A stretch of 64,000 nucleotides of DNA from an uncultured Bacilli bacterium (GTDB lineage: Bacteria > Bacillota_I > Bacilli_A > RFN20 > CAG-631): the NCBI GenBank assembly GCA_947627355.1, contig CANQVX010000003.1, forward strand, positions 1 to 64,000, in the 5' to 3' direction. A program made the position numbers and the translations under genes. This document shows positions 43,170 through 51,076 of the stretch, in pieces; position 1 is the stretch's first letter, and each line of letters opens with the position of its first letter. Under the pieces are notes generated by a model. That model had not been told where the DNA came from and searched no databases. It worked only from the letters and a program-made list of their open reading frames with translations.

Positions 43170-44070
43170 AGTTTATGATAACAATGATATAGAGATCAAA
43201 ACAAAAGATAGTTTTGTTGTAACTATTGGTTTTTTTGATGGAATTCATTTAGGCCATGAAAAGCTATTAGAAAAATGTTGTTTAAAAGCTACAGAATTAA
43301 AGGCTAAAAGTCTAGTTATTACATTTTCAAATGAAGCCATCATGAAATTAAAACACACTTATAACTTATGTTTAGAAGAAAATAAACTACTAGCTTTTGA
43401 AAAGAAACATATTGATGAAGTTATAGTTATTGAAAATGATTCACCTATATTAAAGCAAACAGCAAGTGAATTTATAAATCAATTTCTAGCAAAATTTAAT
43501 ATTGCTTGTATCTATTGTGGTGATGATTTTTGTTTTGGTTGTGATGGTAAAAAATATGATTTACTCGATAAATATTATAATATAGAAGTTATTGAATCAT
43601 TAAAAGATAAGAATGGAAAAATATCATCAAGCAATATTAAAAGAATGCTTGAAACAAATAATGTTGAAATAGCTAACTCATATTTATTTTATCCATATCA
43701 TATCAAAGGAAAAGTTATCAAAGGTAAACAACTAGGAAATACCATAGGATTTCCAACAGCAAATATTGAAATAAATAATCTAGTTTTAAAAGATGGAGTT
43801 TATTATGGCGAGGTTTATTATGAAAATAAATTCTATTTAGCTATGATTAATGTTGGAACAAATCCAACAACAGATAAAGATAACATTAAGAAACTAGAAG
43901 TTCATATTCTTGATTTTAATCAAGATATCTATGGTAAAGAAATAGAAGTTTATTTCTTAAAATATCTTAGAACAGAAGTTAAATTTGCTTCAATTGAATT
44001 ACTTAAAAATCAACTTGAACATGATAAATTGTCGATAGAAAGGCATAAAATCATAAATTTTAAAAATTGA
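43156..44070 (+). CDS. ribF: Bifunctional riboflavin kinase/FAD synthetase
   Basis: A 304-residue protein. The N-terminal adenylyltransferase has GFFDGIHLGH (25-34) and SSSNIKRML; the C-terminal flavokinase has GKVIKGKQLGNTIGFPTANI and VGTNPT. It makes FMN and FAD from riboflavin. The start overlaps truB. Confidence 0.96.
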   Translation: MKITRVYDNNDIEIKTKDSFVVTIGFFDGIHLGHEKLLEKCCLKATELKAKSLVITFSNEAIMKLKHTYNLCLEENKLLAFEKKHIDEVIVIENDSPILKQTASEFINQFLAKFNIACIYCGDDFCFGCDGKKYDLLDKYYNIEVIESLKDKNGKISSSNIKRMLETNNVEIANSYLFYPYHIKGKVIKGKQLGNTIGFPTANIEINNLVLKDGVYYGEVYYENKFYLAMINVGTNPTTDKDNIKKLEVHILDFNQDIYGKEIEVYFLKYLRTEVKFASIELLKNQLEHDKLSIERHKIINFKN

Positions 44071-44099
44071 TTGTAAACTATAACTTTATATATTATAAT
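44071..44099 (+). promoter_or_regulatory. Promoter of rpsO
   Basis: TTGTAA at 44071-44076, a 17-base spacer and TATAAT at 44094-44099. It starts right after the ribF stop, so rpsO has its own transcript. Confidence 0.8.
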
Positions 44100-44104
44100 A
44101 TATA

Positions 44105-44150
44105 AGACGTCCACCAAGATAACAAATTACTCCGATTGTTTTCTTAGTCT
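44105..44150 (+). promoter_or_regulatory. Structured leader of rpsO, possible S15 autoregulation site
   Basis: AAGATAACAA (44116-44125) pairs with TTGTTTTCTT (44136-44145) at nine of ten positions, and AGAC (44105-44108) pairs with GTCT (44147-44150) outside it. No T run follows. S15 represses its own mRNA through such leaders in several bacteria; whether this one does is inference. Confidence 0.5.
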
Positions 44151-44180
44151 ACGCCAGAAATTAAAAAAGGAGGAAAACTT

Positions 44181-44453
44181 ATGTTAACAAAAGAACAAGT
44201 TGCCAACATCGTTAAAGAATATGGTGAAGATGAAAAGAACACTGGTTCAACAGAAGTTCAAGTAGCTTTACTAACTGAAAGAATTAAGTATTTAACAGAA
44301 CATTTAAAAGTTCATAAGAATGACAACCATTCTAGACGTGGTCTTTTAAAATTAGTTGGTCAAAGACGTGGCTTATTAGTTTATCTAAAGAGAACTAATT
44401 ATGCTAGTTACGTTAAATTAATTGAAAAATTAGGCATTAGAGATAACATCTAA
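44181..44453 (+). CDS. rpsO: 30S ribosomal protein S15
   Basis: A 90-residue protein with [39 protein letters not shown] and LLVYLKRTN, the full S15 signature. It binds 16S rRNA early in assembly of the small subunit. AAAGGAGG precedes the ATG. A terminator follows, so it is monocistronic from its own promoter. Confidence 0.98.
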   Translation: MLTKEQVANIVKEYGEDEKNTGSTEVQVALLTERIKYLTEHLKVHKNDNHSRRGLLKLVGQRRGLLVYLKRTNYASYVKLIEKLGIRDNI

Positions 44454-44458
44454 TCATC

Positions 44459-44487
44459 AAAACTGGGCTAATGTCCAGTTTTTTTAA
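44459..44487 (+). terminator. Terminator of rpsO
   Basis: An 8-bp stem (AAAACTGG with CCAGTTTT) around an eight-base loop, followed by Ts. Confidence 0.85.
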
Positions 44488-44506
44488 AAAAAAGGGGAGA
44501 ATAGTT

Positions 44507-45583
44507 ATGAATCGTGATGTATTATTAAAAGAAATTAGTGAAGTTAATGGTGTTTCCGGTTTTGAAAAAGAAGCAACAAGAGTTGTTAAAAAATATTTTA
44601 ATGAATCATGTGATGAAATTAAATACGACAATTTAGGTTCAATTGTTGGAAAAAAAGTTGGAAATGAAAAAGGGCCAAAGATTTTATTAACGGGTCATAT
44701 TGATGAAGTGGGCTTTTTAGTAAAATCTATTGACAATGATGGCTTTATTCGTGTTCATCCATTAGGTGGCTGGTGGGCTCATGTAATTCTAGCTCAAAAA
44801 GTTATGATTACTACTCGTAGTGGTAAAAAAGTATTTGGTGTATTTGGCGCTGAACCACCTCATGGAATGGGACCAGAAGCTAGAAACAAAGTAAAAGATG
44901 CTAAAGACTTGTATATTGATTTAGGTGTTAAAAACAAACAAGAAGTTGAAGAATTAGGTGTTCAAGTCGGTGATCCTATTTGTCCTTTAACTGAATTTAG
45001 AAGAATGAATAACCCTAAATATTTATATGGTAAAGCTTGGGATGATAGAATTGCTGTTGCTTCAATTATTGAAACCTTAAATAACTTAAAAGGTGTTAAC
45101 CATCCAAATGTTGTTTATGGTGCTGCTACTGTTCAAGAAGAAGTTGGTTTAAGAGGTGCTAAAACAGTTGCTAATATGGTTCATCCTGATGTTGCAATCG
45201 CTATTGATGTTACTATGTGTTATGACTTACCTACCATTAAAGATGGTGAAGCAAAACTTGGAACTGGTGTTGCTTTAAGTTTATATGATCATAGTGTTAT
45301 TGCTCATAGTGGTCTTGTAAAATTCATGGAAAACATTTGTAAGGAACAAAACATTCCATTTACTTATGATGGACTTGCTGCCGGTGGTACTGATAGTGGT
45401 GAACTTCATAAGGTTTATGATGGTGTTGTAAATATGACTTTATCATTACCATGTCGTTATTTCCATTCTCATAGTTCAATTGTCCATGAAGATGATTTAG
45501 ATGCAACAGTAAGATTACTAACTGAATTTATTAAACGTTTAGATAGTGCTGCATTAGAAGAAATTAAAAAAGATAAACAATAA
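44507..45583 (+). CDS. M42-family metallo-aminopeptidase, copy 1
   Basis: A 358-residue M42 (PepA/FrvX/YsdC-like) peptidase. The di-zinc site residues appear in TGHIDEVGFLV, AWDDRIAVA, VQEEVGLRGA (catalytic and ligand Glu), AIDVT and CRYFHSHSS near the C-terminus. These form large tetrahedral complexes that trim peptides in the cytosol. The ATG follows AAGGGGAG; an upstream start would lie in the rpsO terminator. A second M42 gene lies 3.5 kb downstream. Confidence 0.94.
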   Translation: MNRDVLLKEISEVNGVSGFEKEATRVVKKYFNESCDEIKYDNLGSIVGKKVGNEKGPKILLTGHIDEVGFLVKSIDNDGFIRVHPLGGWWAHVILAQKVMITTRSGKKVFGVFGAEPPHGMGPEARNKVKDAKDLYIDLGVKNKQEVEELGVQVGDPICPLTEFRRMNNPKYLYGKAWDDRIAVASIIETLNNLKGVNHPNVVYGAATVQEEVGLRGAKTVANMVHPDVAIAIDVTMCYDLPTIKDGEAKLGTGVALSLYDHSVIAHSGLVKFMENICKEQNIPFTYDGLAAGGTDSGELHKVYDGVVNMTLSLPCRYFHSHSSIVHEDDLDATVRLLTEFIKRLDSAALEEIKKDKQ

Positions 45584-45635
45584 AAATTGCTGAATAAAAG
45601 GACTATTTTACTTACAAAATATAATTGGTGATTTA

Positions 45636-46451
45636 ATGAAAATACCAAAGATATTGGCTAATGTATTAGTCCTTTTTTTGTTATCAAGTTGTAATGATAA
45701 TAAGAATATTGTTTCATCTTATAGTTCTAGTGAATCAGTAAGTTCAAACATTCAAGAAATAGCTGATTTTGGTGTTTTTATTAACGAATTTGAATATTTA
45801 ACTAATCAATTTAAAGATATTGATAAACAAATACTACCTGATATAATTTATGCTATTTTATCCGTTTCTATCGACAATAATTTAATTGAAATGCAAGTTG
45901 AAATTATTGAAGATACTAATAATGGTAAGCAATATCATGTTTCTAACAACCTTATTGATTTATGGGTAAGTAATAATAAAATTGAAATAATCTATATAAA
46001 CGAAAAATATCCTTTAGAACCACTACCTAATTATTATTTAGAACTTTATATCAATTATTTAGAATTCAAAAGTGAAACTGATAATTTAATATTTGTTGAT
46101 TTAAAAAGACAAACTGTCAATGTTTTTAAAAATATAAATGGTTATTTCTTTTTAATTAAAAGTTTTCCTTGTGCTAGTGGAAAAACATCAACTCCAACTA
46201 AACGAGGTTTATATAAAATTTATGATAAAGGTCCTGTTTTTTATAACGAAGTGAAGTTTTATAAATGTTATTATTGGCTTAAATATTCTAATAAATATTT
46301 GCTTCATTCAATTCCTTATAGTTTAGAAGGAGAGCCATTAAATACTTCAATGAGTAAAAAAGTCTCGAATGGCTGTGTAAGAATGTATTATAAAGATGCC
46401 AAATGGCTCTATGAAAACATTCAAATTAACACCACAATTTGGATAAATTGA
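45636..46451 (+). CDS. L,D-transpeptidase (YkuD) lipoprotein
   Basis: A 271-residue protein with signal peptide and lipobox LLSSC (Cys19), then a Ser-rich linker. Residues about 145-270 are a YkuD domain: VDLKRQTVNVFKNINGYFFL, ASGKTSTPTKRGLY, HSIPYS and the catalytic SNGCVRM. It crosslinks peptidoglycan or links protein to it. Its presence supports a cell wall in this organism. GGTGA precedes the ATG. Confidence 0.9.
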   Translation: MKIPKILANVLVLFLLSSCNDNKNIVSSYSSSESVSSNIQEIADFGVFINEFEYLTNQFKDIDKQILPDIIYAILSVSIDNNLIEMQVEIIEDTNNGKQYHVSNNLIDLWVSNNKIEIIYINEKYPLEPLPNYYLELYINYLEFKSETDNLIFVDLKRQTVNVFKNINGYFFLIKSFPCASGKTSTPTKRGLYKIYDKGPVFYNEVKFYKCYYWLKYSNKYLLHSIPYSLEGEPLNTSMSKKVSNGCVRMYYKDAKWLYENIQINTTIWIN

Positions 46452-46455
46452 GTGA

Positions 46456-46483
46456 TTGCAATTTACTAAAACAAGTGTATAAT
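46456..46483 (+). promoter_or_regulatory. Promoter of the thrS T-box leader
   Basis: TTGCAA at 46456-46461, a 16-base spacer and TATAAT at 46478-46483, at the end of the L,D-transpeptidase gene. Confidence 0.75.
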
Positions 46484-46489
46484 ATGGGT

Positions 46490-46711
46490 AGCGACAATTG
46501 AAGACAATGTCTATTTAAAGATGTCTATAGAGAGAAAATCATTGGTGGAAGATTTTCGATAATCGAAATAGAATACTACTTCATAGCTCTATTAATACTA
46601 GCGTATATTCTGCGTTAAAGAATAAAGAGTGCATATTACATTTGTAATATGAACTAAGGTGGTACCACGTAATCAAAGCGTCCTTAGATTGAAATCGAGG
46701 ATGTTTTTTTA
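46490..46711 (+). promoter_or_regulatory. T-box riboswitch controlling thrS
   Basis: The leader carries the T-box core AAGGTGGTACCACG (46656-46669), whose bulge pairs with the acceptor end of uncharged tRNA. A terminator stem (GCGTCCT at 46678-46684 with AGGATG at 46698-46703 and seven Ts) follows at 46678-46711. Upstream lies a long stem I region with a possible Thr specifier ACT around 46574-46577. Uncharged tRNA-Thr should favour the antiterminator and thrS expression. The specifier position is my reading and is less certain than the T-box itself. Confidence 0.9.
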
Positions 46712-46733
46712 TTTTAAAGGAGTGAAAAAAATT

Positions 46734-48470
46734 ATGATTAACATTAAAGAAGATGAAAAATTATCAGTTTTAAACCATAGTTGTGCCCATTTACTAGCAC
46801 AAGCGGTTAAACATTTGTATCCAAATGCTAAGTTTTGGGTTGGACCTGTTATTGAAGATGGCTTTTATTATGATATGGATTTAGGCGATGCAGTTGTTAA
46901 AGAAGAAGATTTAGCAACCATTGAAAAAGAAATGAAAAAAATTGCTAAAGATGGAAAACGTATCGTTCGTGAAGAATTATCTAAACAACAAGCACTTGAA
47001 ATGTTTAAAGATGATCCTTATAAGATTGATTTAATTGAAAACCTTCCTGAAGATGAAGTAATTAGTGCTTATCGTCAAGGTGATTTTGTTGACCTTTGCC
47101 GTGGCCCTCATGTTGAATCAGTTAAACTAATAAAATACTTTAAATTACTTAAGGTAAGTGGTGCTTATTATAAAGGTGATAGCAATAATAAAATGCTACA
47201 AAGAATTTATGGTATTTGCTTTGAAAATGAACAAGATTTAACAGATTATTTAAACTTCTTAGAAGAAGCTAAAAAAAGAGACCATAGAAAACTTGGAAAA
47301 GACTTAGAATTATTCATGTTAAGTGAATATGGACCTGGTTTTCCTTTCTGGTTACCAGATGGTATGATTTTAAGAAAACAATTAGAAAACTTTTGGATTG
47401 AAGAACATTTAAAAGAAGGATATAAACTAATTCAAACTCCAATCATGTTAAATAAAAAACTATGGGAAATTTCTGGACACTGGGAAAACTATCGTGAAAA
47501 CATGTATACATCTGAAATCGATAAATATGAATTTGCTATTAAACCTATGAATTGTCCTGGAAGTTTACTTGTTTATAAAAATTCAATTCACTCTTATAAA
47601 GATTTTCCATTAAAACTTGGTGAACTTGGCTTAGTTCATCGTCATGAAGCAAGTGGTGCTTTAAATGGTTTATTTAGAGTTAGAACATTTACTCAAGATG
47701 ATGCTCACATCTTCATGAGTGAAGATATGATTCAAAAAGAAGTTAAAAAACTTATTCAATTATATGACCGCATTTATTCAATCTTTGGCTTAGATTATCA
47801 TATTGAATTATCAACTCGTCCTGAAAAGAAATACATTGGTAAGATTTCAGTTTGGAACAAAGCTGAAAAAGCTTTAGCAAAAGCATGCGAAGCATCTGGT
47901 AAAAAATTTATTATCAATCCAGGTGATGGTGCTTTCTATGGACCTAAACTTGATTTCAAATTAAGAGACTCACTTGGCCGTATTTGGCAATGTGGTACTA
48001 TTCAATTAGACATGAATCTACCGGAAAGATTTGACATTTACTACATTGATAAAAAAGGTAATAAAAAACGTCCAATCATGCTACATCGTGCCTTACTTGG
48101 TTCAATTGAACGTTTTATTGGTATCATTATTGAACACTTTGGTGGTGCTTTCCCATTATGGCTAGCTCCTAAACAAGTAGTTGTTTTACCTGTTAATAAT
48201 CAATATCATTTAAAATATGCTAAAAAGATTGAACAACAATTACTTAAAGCAAACATTAGAGTAGTTATGGATGCTCGTGAAGAAAAACTAGGTTATAAGA
48301 TTCGTGAAGCAAACGTTAAAAAGATTACTTATCAAGTAGTTGTTGGCGATGAAGAACTTAATAACAAGACTATTAAAGTTCGTAAATATGGAAGTCAAGA
48401 ACAAACTTCTATGACTTTAAAAGAATTTGTTAAGAAATTACAACTTGAAATTAAAAACAAGGTTAGATAA
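46734..48470 (+). CDS. thrS: Threonyl-tRNA synthetase lacking the N-terminal TGS domain
   Basis: A 578-residue class II synthetase; most bacterial ThrRS are about 640. It begins directly with the editing domain (LNHSCAHLLAQAVKHLYPNA, then the FVDLCRGPHV block), so the TGS domain is absent. The catalytic core has MNCPGSLLVYK (zinc Cys), motif 2 FRVRTFTQDDAHIF and motif 3 LHRALLGSIERFIGIIIE; the anticodon domain follows. The ATG chosen has AAAGGAG eight bases upstream; an upstream frame would run through the T-box. Short ThrRS forms occur in mycoplasmas too. The upstream T-box should regulate it by threonine supply. Confidence 0.95.
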   Translation: MINIKEDEKLSVLNHSCAHLLAQAVKHLYPNAKFWVGPVIEDGFYYDMDLGDAVVKEEDLATIEKEMKKIAKDGKRIVREELSKQQALEMFKDDPYKIDLIENLPEDEVISAYRQGDFVDLCRGPHVESVKLIKYFKLLKVSGAYYKGDSNNKMLQRIYGICFENEQDLTDYLNFLEEAKKRDHRKLGKDLELFMLSEYGPGFPFWLPDGMILRKQLENFWIEEHLKEGYKLIQTPIMLNKKLWEISGHWENYRENMYTSEIDKYEFAIKPMNCPGSLLVYKNSIHSYKDFPLKLGELGLVHRHEASGALNGLFRVRTFTQDDAHIFMSEDMIQKEVKKLIQLYDRIYSIFGLDYHIELSTRPEKKYIGKISVWNKAEKALAKACEASGKKFIINPGDGAFYGPKLDFKLRDSLGRIWQCGTIQLDMNLPERFDIYYIDKKGNKKRPIMLHRALLGSIERFIGIIIEHFGGAFPLWLAPKQVVVLPVNNQYHLKYAKKIEQQLLKANIRVVMDAREEKLGYKIREANVKKITYQVVVGDEELNNKTIKVRKYGSQEQTSMTLKEFVKKLQLEIKNKVR

Positions 48471-48472
48471 TT

Positions 48473-49105
48473 ATGCGTGGTAGAAATAAACCTTGGGCAG
48501 ATGCCTTTATTTTAGAACATGCTAATTATTTATTAGAAAACAAGAATTATAAATTTGATAAACCTACTTATTTAGAAATCGGTATTGGTAAAGGTGATTT
48601 TATCATTCAAAGCTGCAAGTATTATCAAGATGTTTTCCATATTGGAATTGAAGTAAATAAATCAATATTTGCTTTAGCTTTAAAAAAGATAGTAGAAGTT
48701 GATAATTTAGATAATATTGCTTTGCTTAATATCGATGCCACTAATATATTAGATTATATTCCATTAAATTCTATCGATAAAATCTTTTTAAACTTTAGTG
48801 ATCCATGGCCTAAAAAAAGACATGCAAAACGAAGATTAGTTAGTTCAAGATATTTAAAAATATTTAAACAAATCTTAAAATCTTCCGGTCAAATCGTATT
48901 AAAAACTGATAATAAAAATTTAATGGAATATGCTAAAGAATGTTTTGATGAAGAAAATTTTATATGTGTTGATTATTTTGATGATTATCAAACTGTTGAA
49001 GGCGATTTTGTTAGTGAATACGAAACTCGTTTTAGAAGTTTAAATCAACCAATTTATCGAATAATCGTTAAATTTGAAAAGGAGGTTAAACATGAATCTA
49101 ACTAA
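48473..49105 (+). CDS. trmB: tRNA (guanine46-N7)-methyltransferase
   Basis: A 210-residue TrmB with the SAM loop LEIGIGKGDFI, GIEVNKS and the hallmark LNFSDPWPKKRHAKRRL, ending in YETRF. It adds m7G46 to tRNA. It starts two bases after thrS and overlaps the next gene by 14 bases, so the cluster is one operon. Confidence 0.96.
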   Translation: MRGRNKPWADAFILEHANYLLENKNYKFDKPTYLEIGIGKGDFIIQSCKYYQDVFHIGIEVNKSIFALALKKIVEVDNLDNIALLNIDATNILDYIPLNSIDKIFLNFSDPWPKKRHAKRRLVSSRYLKIFKQILKSSGQIVLKTDNKNLMEYAKECFDEENFICVDYFDDYQTVEGDFVSEYETRFRSLNQPIYRIIVKFEKEVKHESN

Positions 49106-50171
49106 AAAACAAATTAAAATCTTAAAAGATTTTTGTGAGTCTTATGGTGCATCAGGCTTTGAAAAAAATGTAACTCATTTATTTAAAGAATATGTAACAC
49201 CTTATTGTGATGACATTATTTATGATAACTTAGGTTCTATCTATGCTTATAAGAAATCTAAAGTTAATAATCCTTTAAAGGTTATGGTCGCTGCTCATAG
49301 TGATGAAGTGGCTTTAAAAGTAAATGAAATATGTGATAATGGTCTTATTAAAGTTAGAGAAACAAGCATTTGGAATCAAATATTAATGGCTCAAAGAGTA
49401 ACTTTAATCAATCAAAACAATGAAATGTTTAAAGGTGCTATTTGTGCAACTCCAATTCATTTACTATCAGCTAGTCAAAAAAATAGTCCAGTTGAGGTAA
49501 AAGATATGTTTGTTGACTTTGGATTTTTAAATAAAGAAGATGCTATTAACCATAATGTTAGATTTAATGATCCAATTTTTGTCGATGGATCCTTTGAAAT
49601 CTTAAATGATAAACGCATTTTATCAAAAGCCTTAGATAATCGTATTGGTTGTGCTTTATTAGTTGAAATATTAATGGCTTTAAAAAATGTAGAACTTCCT
49701 TATGATTTATATGTTGGTCTTGATGTTCAAGAAGAAGTAGGACTTAGAGGAGCAACTACCGCTAGTCAAATGATTAAACCTGATTTTGCTATTGTTGTTG
49801 ATTGTTCACCTGCTAATGATTTAGCTTCAAATACTGAAATGGGAAGATTAGGAGAAGGCGTTTTACTTAGAGTTGTTGATGGTAACATGATTGCTTTTTC
49901 TCAATTGATTGATTATCAAAAGAAATTATGTATCAAGCATCATATTCCTTATCAATATTTCATTTCTAATGGTGGCACTGATGCTGGAGCAATTCATAAA
50001 GCAAATGATGGAATTTTAACTCTTACCTCTTGTATTTGTGCTAGAAATATTCATTCTAATTCTTCAATTATGGATGTTGATGATTATCTAGCAAATATGA
50101 AATTTTTAAAAGTTTTACTTAAATCATTTAATGCTAGTGTTTATGAAAAATTATTAAAGGATGGTCGTTAA
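49092..50171 (+). CDS. M42-family metallo-aminopeptidase, copy 2
   Basis: A 359-residue M42 peptidase paralogous to the one 3.5 kb upstream. Zinc and catalytic blocks are AAHSDEVALKV, KALDNRIGCA, VQEEVGLRGA, VVDCSPA and GGTDAGAIH. HIDE of copy 1 is HSDE here. The two copies differ enough to suggest distinct peptide preferences. The ATG with GGAGG upstream was chosen. It overlaps trmB. Confidence 0.93.
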   Translation: MNLTKKQIKILKDFCESYGASGFEKNVTHLFKEYVTPYCDDIIYDNLGSIYAYKKSKVNNPLKVMVAAHSDEVALKVNEICDNGLIKVRETSIWNQILMAQRVTLINQNNEMFKGAICATPIHLLSASQKNSPVEVKDMFVDFGFLNKEDAINHNVRFNDPIFVDGSFEILNDKRILSKALDNRIGCALLVEILMALKNVELPYDLYVGLDVQEEVGLRGATTASQMIKPDFAIVVDCSPANDLASNTEMGRLGEGVLLRVVDGNMIAFSQLIDYQKKLCIKHHIPYQYFISNGGTDAGAIHKANDGILTLTSCICARNIHSNSSIMDVDDYLANMKFLKVLLKSFNASVYEKLLKDGR

Positions 50172-50172
50172 T

Positions 50173-50766
50173 ATGAGTTATGTATTTTATTTAAATCATA
50201 TGTTACTTATCAATCATGGTTCAAATCAAAAGACCGATCATGTTAAACAATTTGCCGATAGAATCGTAGCTTTATATAATAAAGATAACGAAAATATAGG
50301 TTATAATATCTTAAATTATCAAGATGATTCATTAAAGCCAGGACTTATCATTTATCCTAGTGCTAAATTAGAAAATGAAGTAAATGAAATCTTAAATAAA
50401 CAAGGACTTCCTTCAATTAAACTGCAAGGAATGGAAAGTCTAGTAGTAGGAAAAGTCCTAACTTGTGTTGAACATCCTGATTCTGATCATTTACATATCA
50501 CAACAGTAGATGTTAAAGATGAAGTTTTACAGATTGTTTGTGGTGCTAAAAACATTGCAGCCGGTCAAAAGGTAGTAGTTGCTAAAGTAGGCACTATGAT
50601 GTTTGATGGTACATTTATTGAACCAAGTTTGTTGCGAAACGTTTCATCTTGTGGTATGATATGTTCAGGATTTGAACTTAAATTAGATGGCTACAAGCCA
50701 AAAACAGGAATTCTTGTTTTAGATGATAGTTATCAAATTGGAAATCCTTATTTTGCTAAGGAGTGA
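50173..50766 (+). CDS. ytpR: YtpR-like protein with tRNA-binding domain
   Basis: A 197-residue protein. The C-terminal 110 residues are a tRNA-binding OB-fold as in PheT and Arc1p (VGKVLTCVEHPDSDHLHITTVD cited as landmark VGKVLTCVEHPDSDHL, then VCGAKNIAAGQKVVVAKVGT). The N-terminal 85 residues are specific to the YtpR group. The function of this group is not firmly known. The start follows AAAGGATGG; it begins one base after the M42 stop. Confidence 0.88.
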   Translation: MSYVFYLNHMLLINHGSNQKTDHVKQFADRIVALYNKDNENIGYNILNYQDDSLKPGLIIYPSAKLENEVNEILNKQGLPSIKLQGMESLVVGKVLTCVEHPDSDHLHITTVDVKDEVLQIVCGAKNIAAGQKVVVAKVGTMMFDGTFIEPSLLRNVSSCGMICSGFELKLDGYKPKTGILVLDDSYQIGNPYFAKE

Positions 50767-50771
50767 GCTTA

Positions 50772-50960
50772 ATGGAAAACAAAAAACCTACTTATAGTGA
50801 TGAAACCCAAGCAGTAGTACTTAACGAAAATACTGAAGTTTTAGATGCTACCGGTTATGTCAATACTGTCGAATTAAACGATCTTATTAAGGCTGAAGAA
50901 GCCGAAAAAAAACTTCCTTGGTATAAGAAAATTTTTAAACGTAAAAATAAGAAAAAATAG
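50772..50960 (+). CDS. Small protein with basic C-terminal tail
   Basis: A 62-residue protein. The first 45 residues are acidic (YSDETQAVVLNENTEVLDA), and the end is WYKKIFKRKNKKK, a strongly basic aromatic tail that could bind membrane or nucleic acid. AAGGAGTGA precedes the ATG, and the start lies six bases after ytpR. No family recognised. A terminator follows. Confidence 0.65.
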   Translation: MENKKPTYSDETQAVVLNENTEVLDATGYVNTVELNDLIKAEEAEKKLPWYKKIFKRKNKKK

Positions 50961-50964
50961 ATTA

Positions 50965-50995
50965 AGTGTTTGCTTTTTTATAGCAAATGCTTTTT
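50965..50995 (+). terminator. Terminator of the thrS operon
   Basis: A 9-bp stem (AGTGTTTGC with GCAAATGCT, two G-U pairs) and nine-base loop, followed by Ts. Confidence 0.75.
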
Positions 50996-51015
50996 ATTAT
51001 TTATAATAATTATTA

Positions 51016-51044
51016 TTGCTAATTTTTATTTGAGTTGTTAAAAT
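51016..51044 (+). promoter_or_regulatory. Promoter of the leucine-rich lipoprotein
   Basis: TTGCTA at 51016-51021, a 17-base spacer and TAAAAT at 51039-51044 with an extended TG (TGTTAAAAT), 32 bases before the ATG. Confidence 0.7.
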
Positions 51045-51076
51045 ATTGTGTGTGGAATAAATTTGGGGGTAGTAAA

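Noticed and set aside
46659-46733. Longer thrS reading frame
   Set aside because: It covers the T-box and terminator, which must be untranslated; the ATG at 46734 has its own AAAGGAG.
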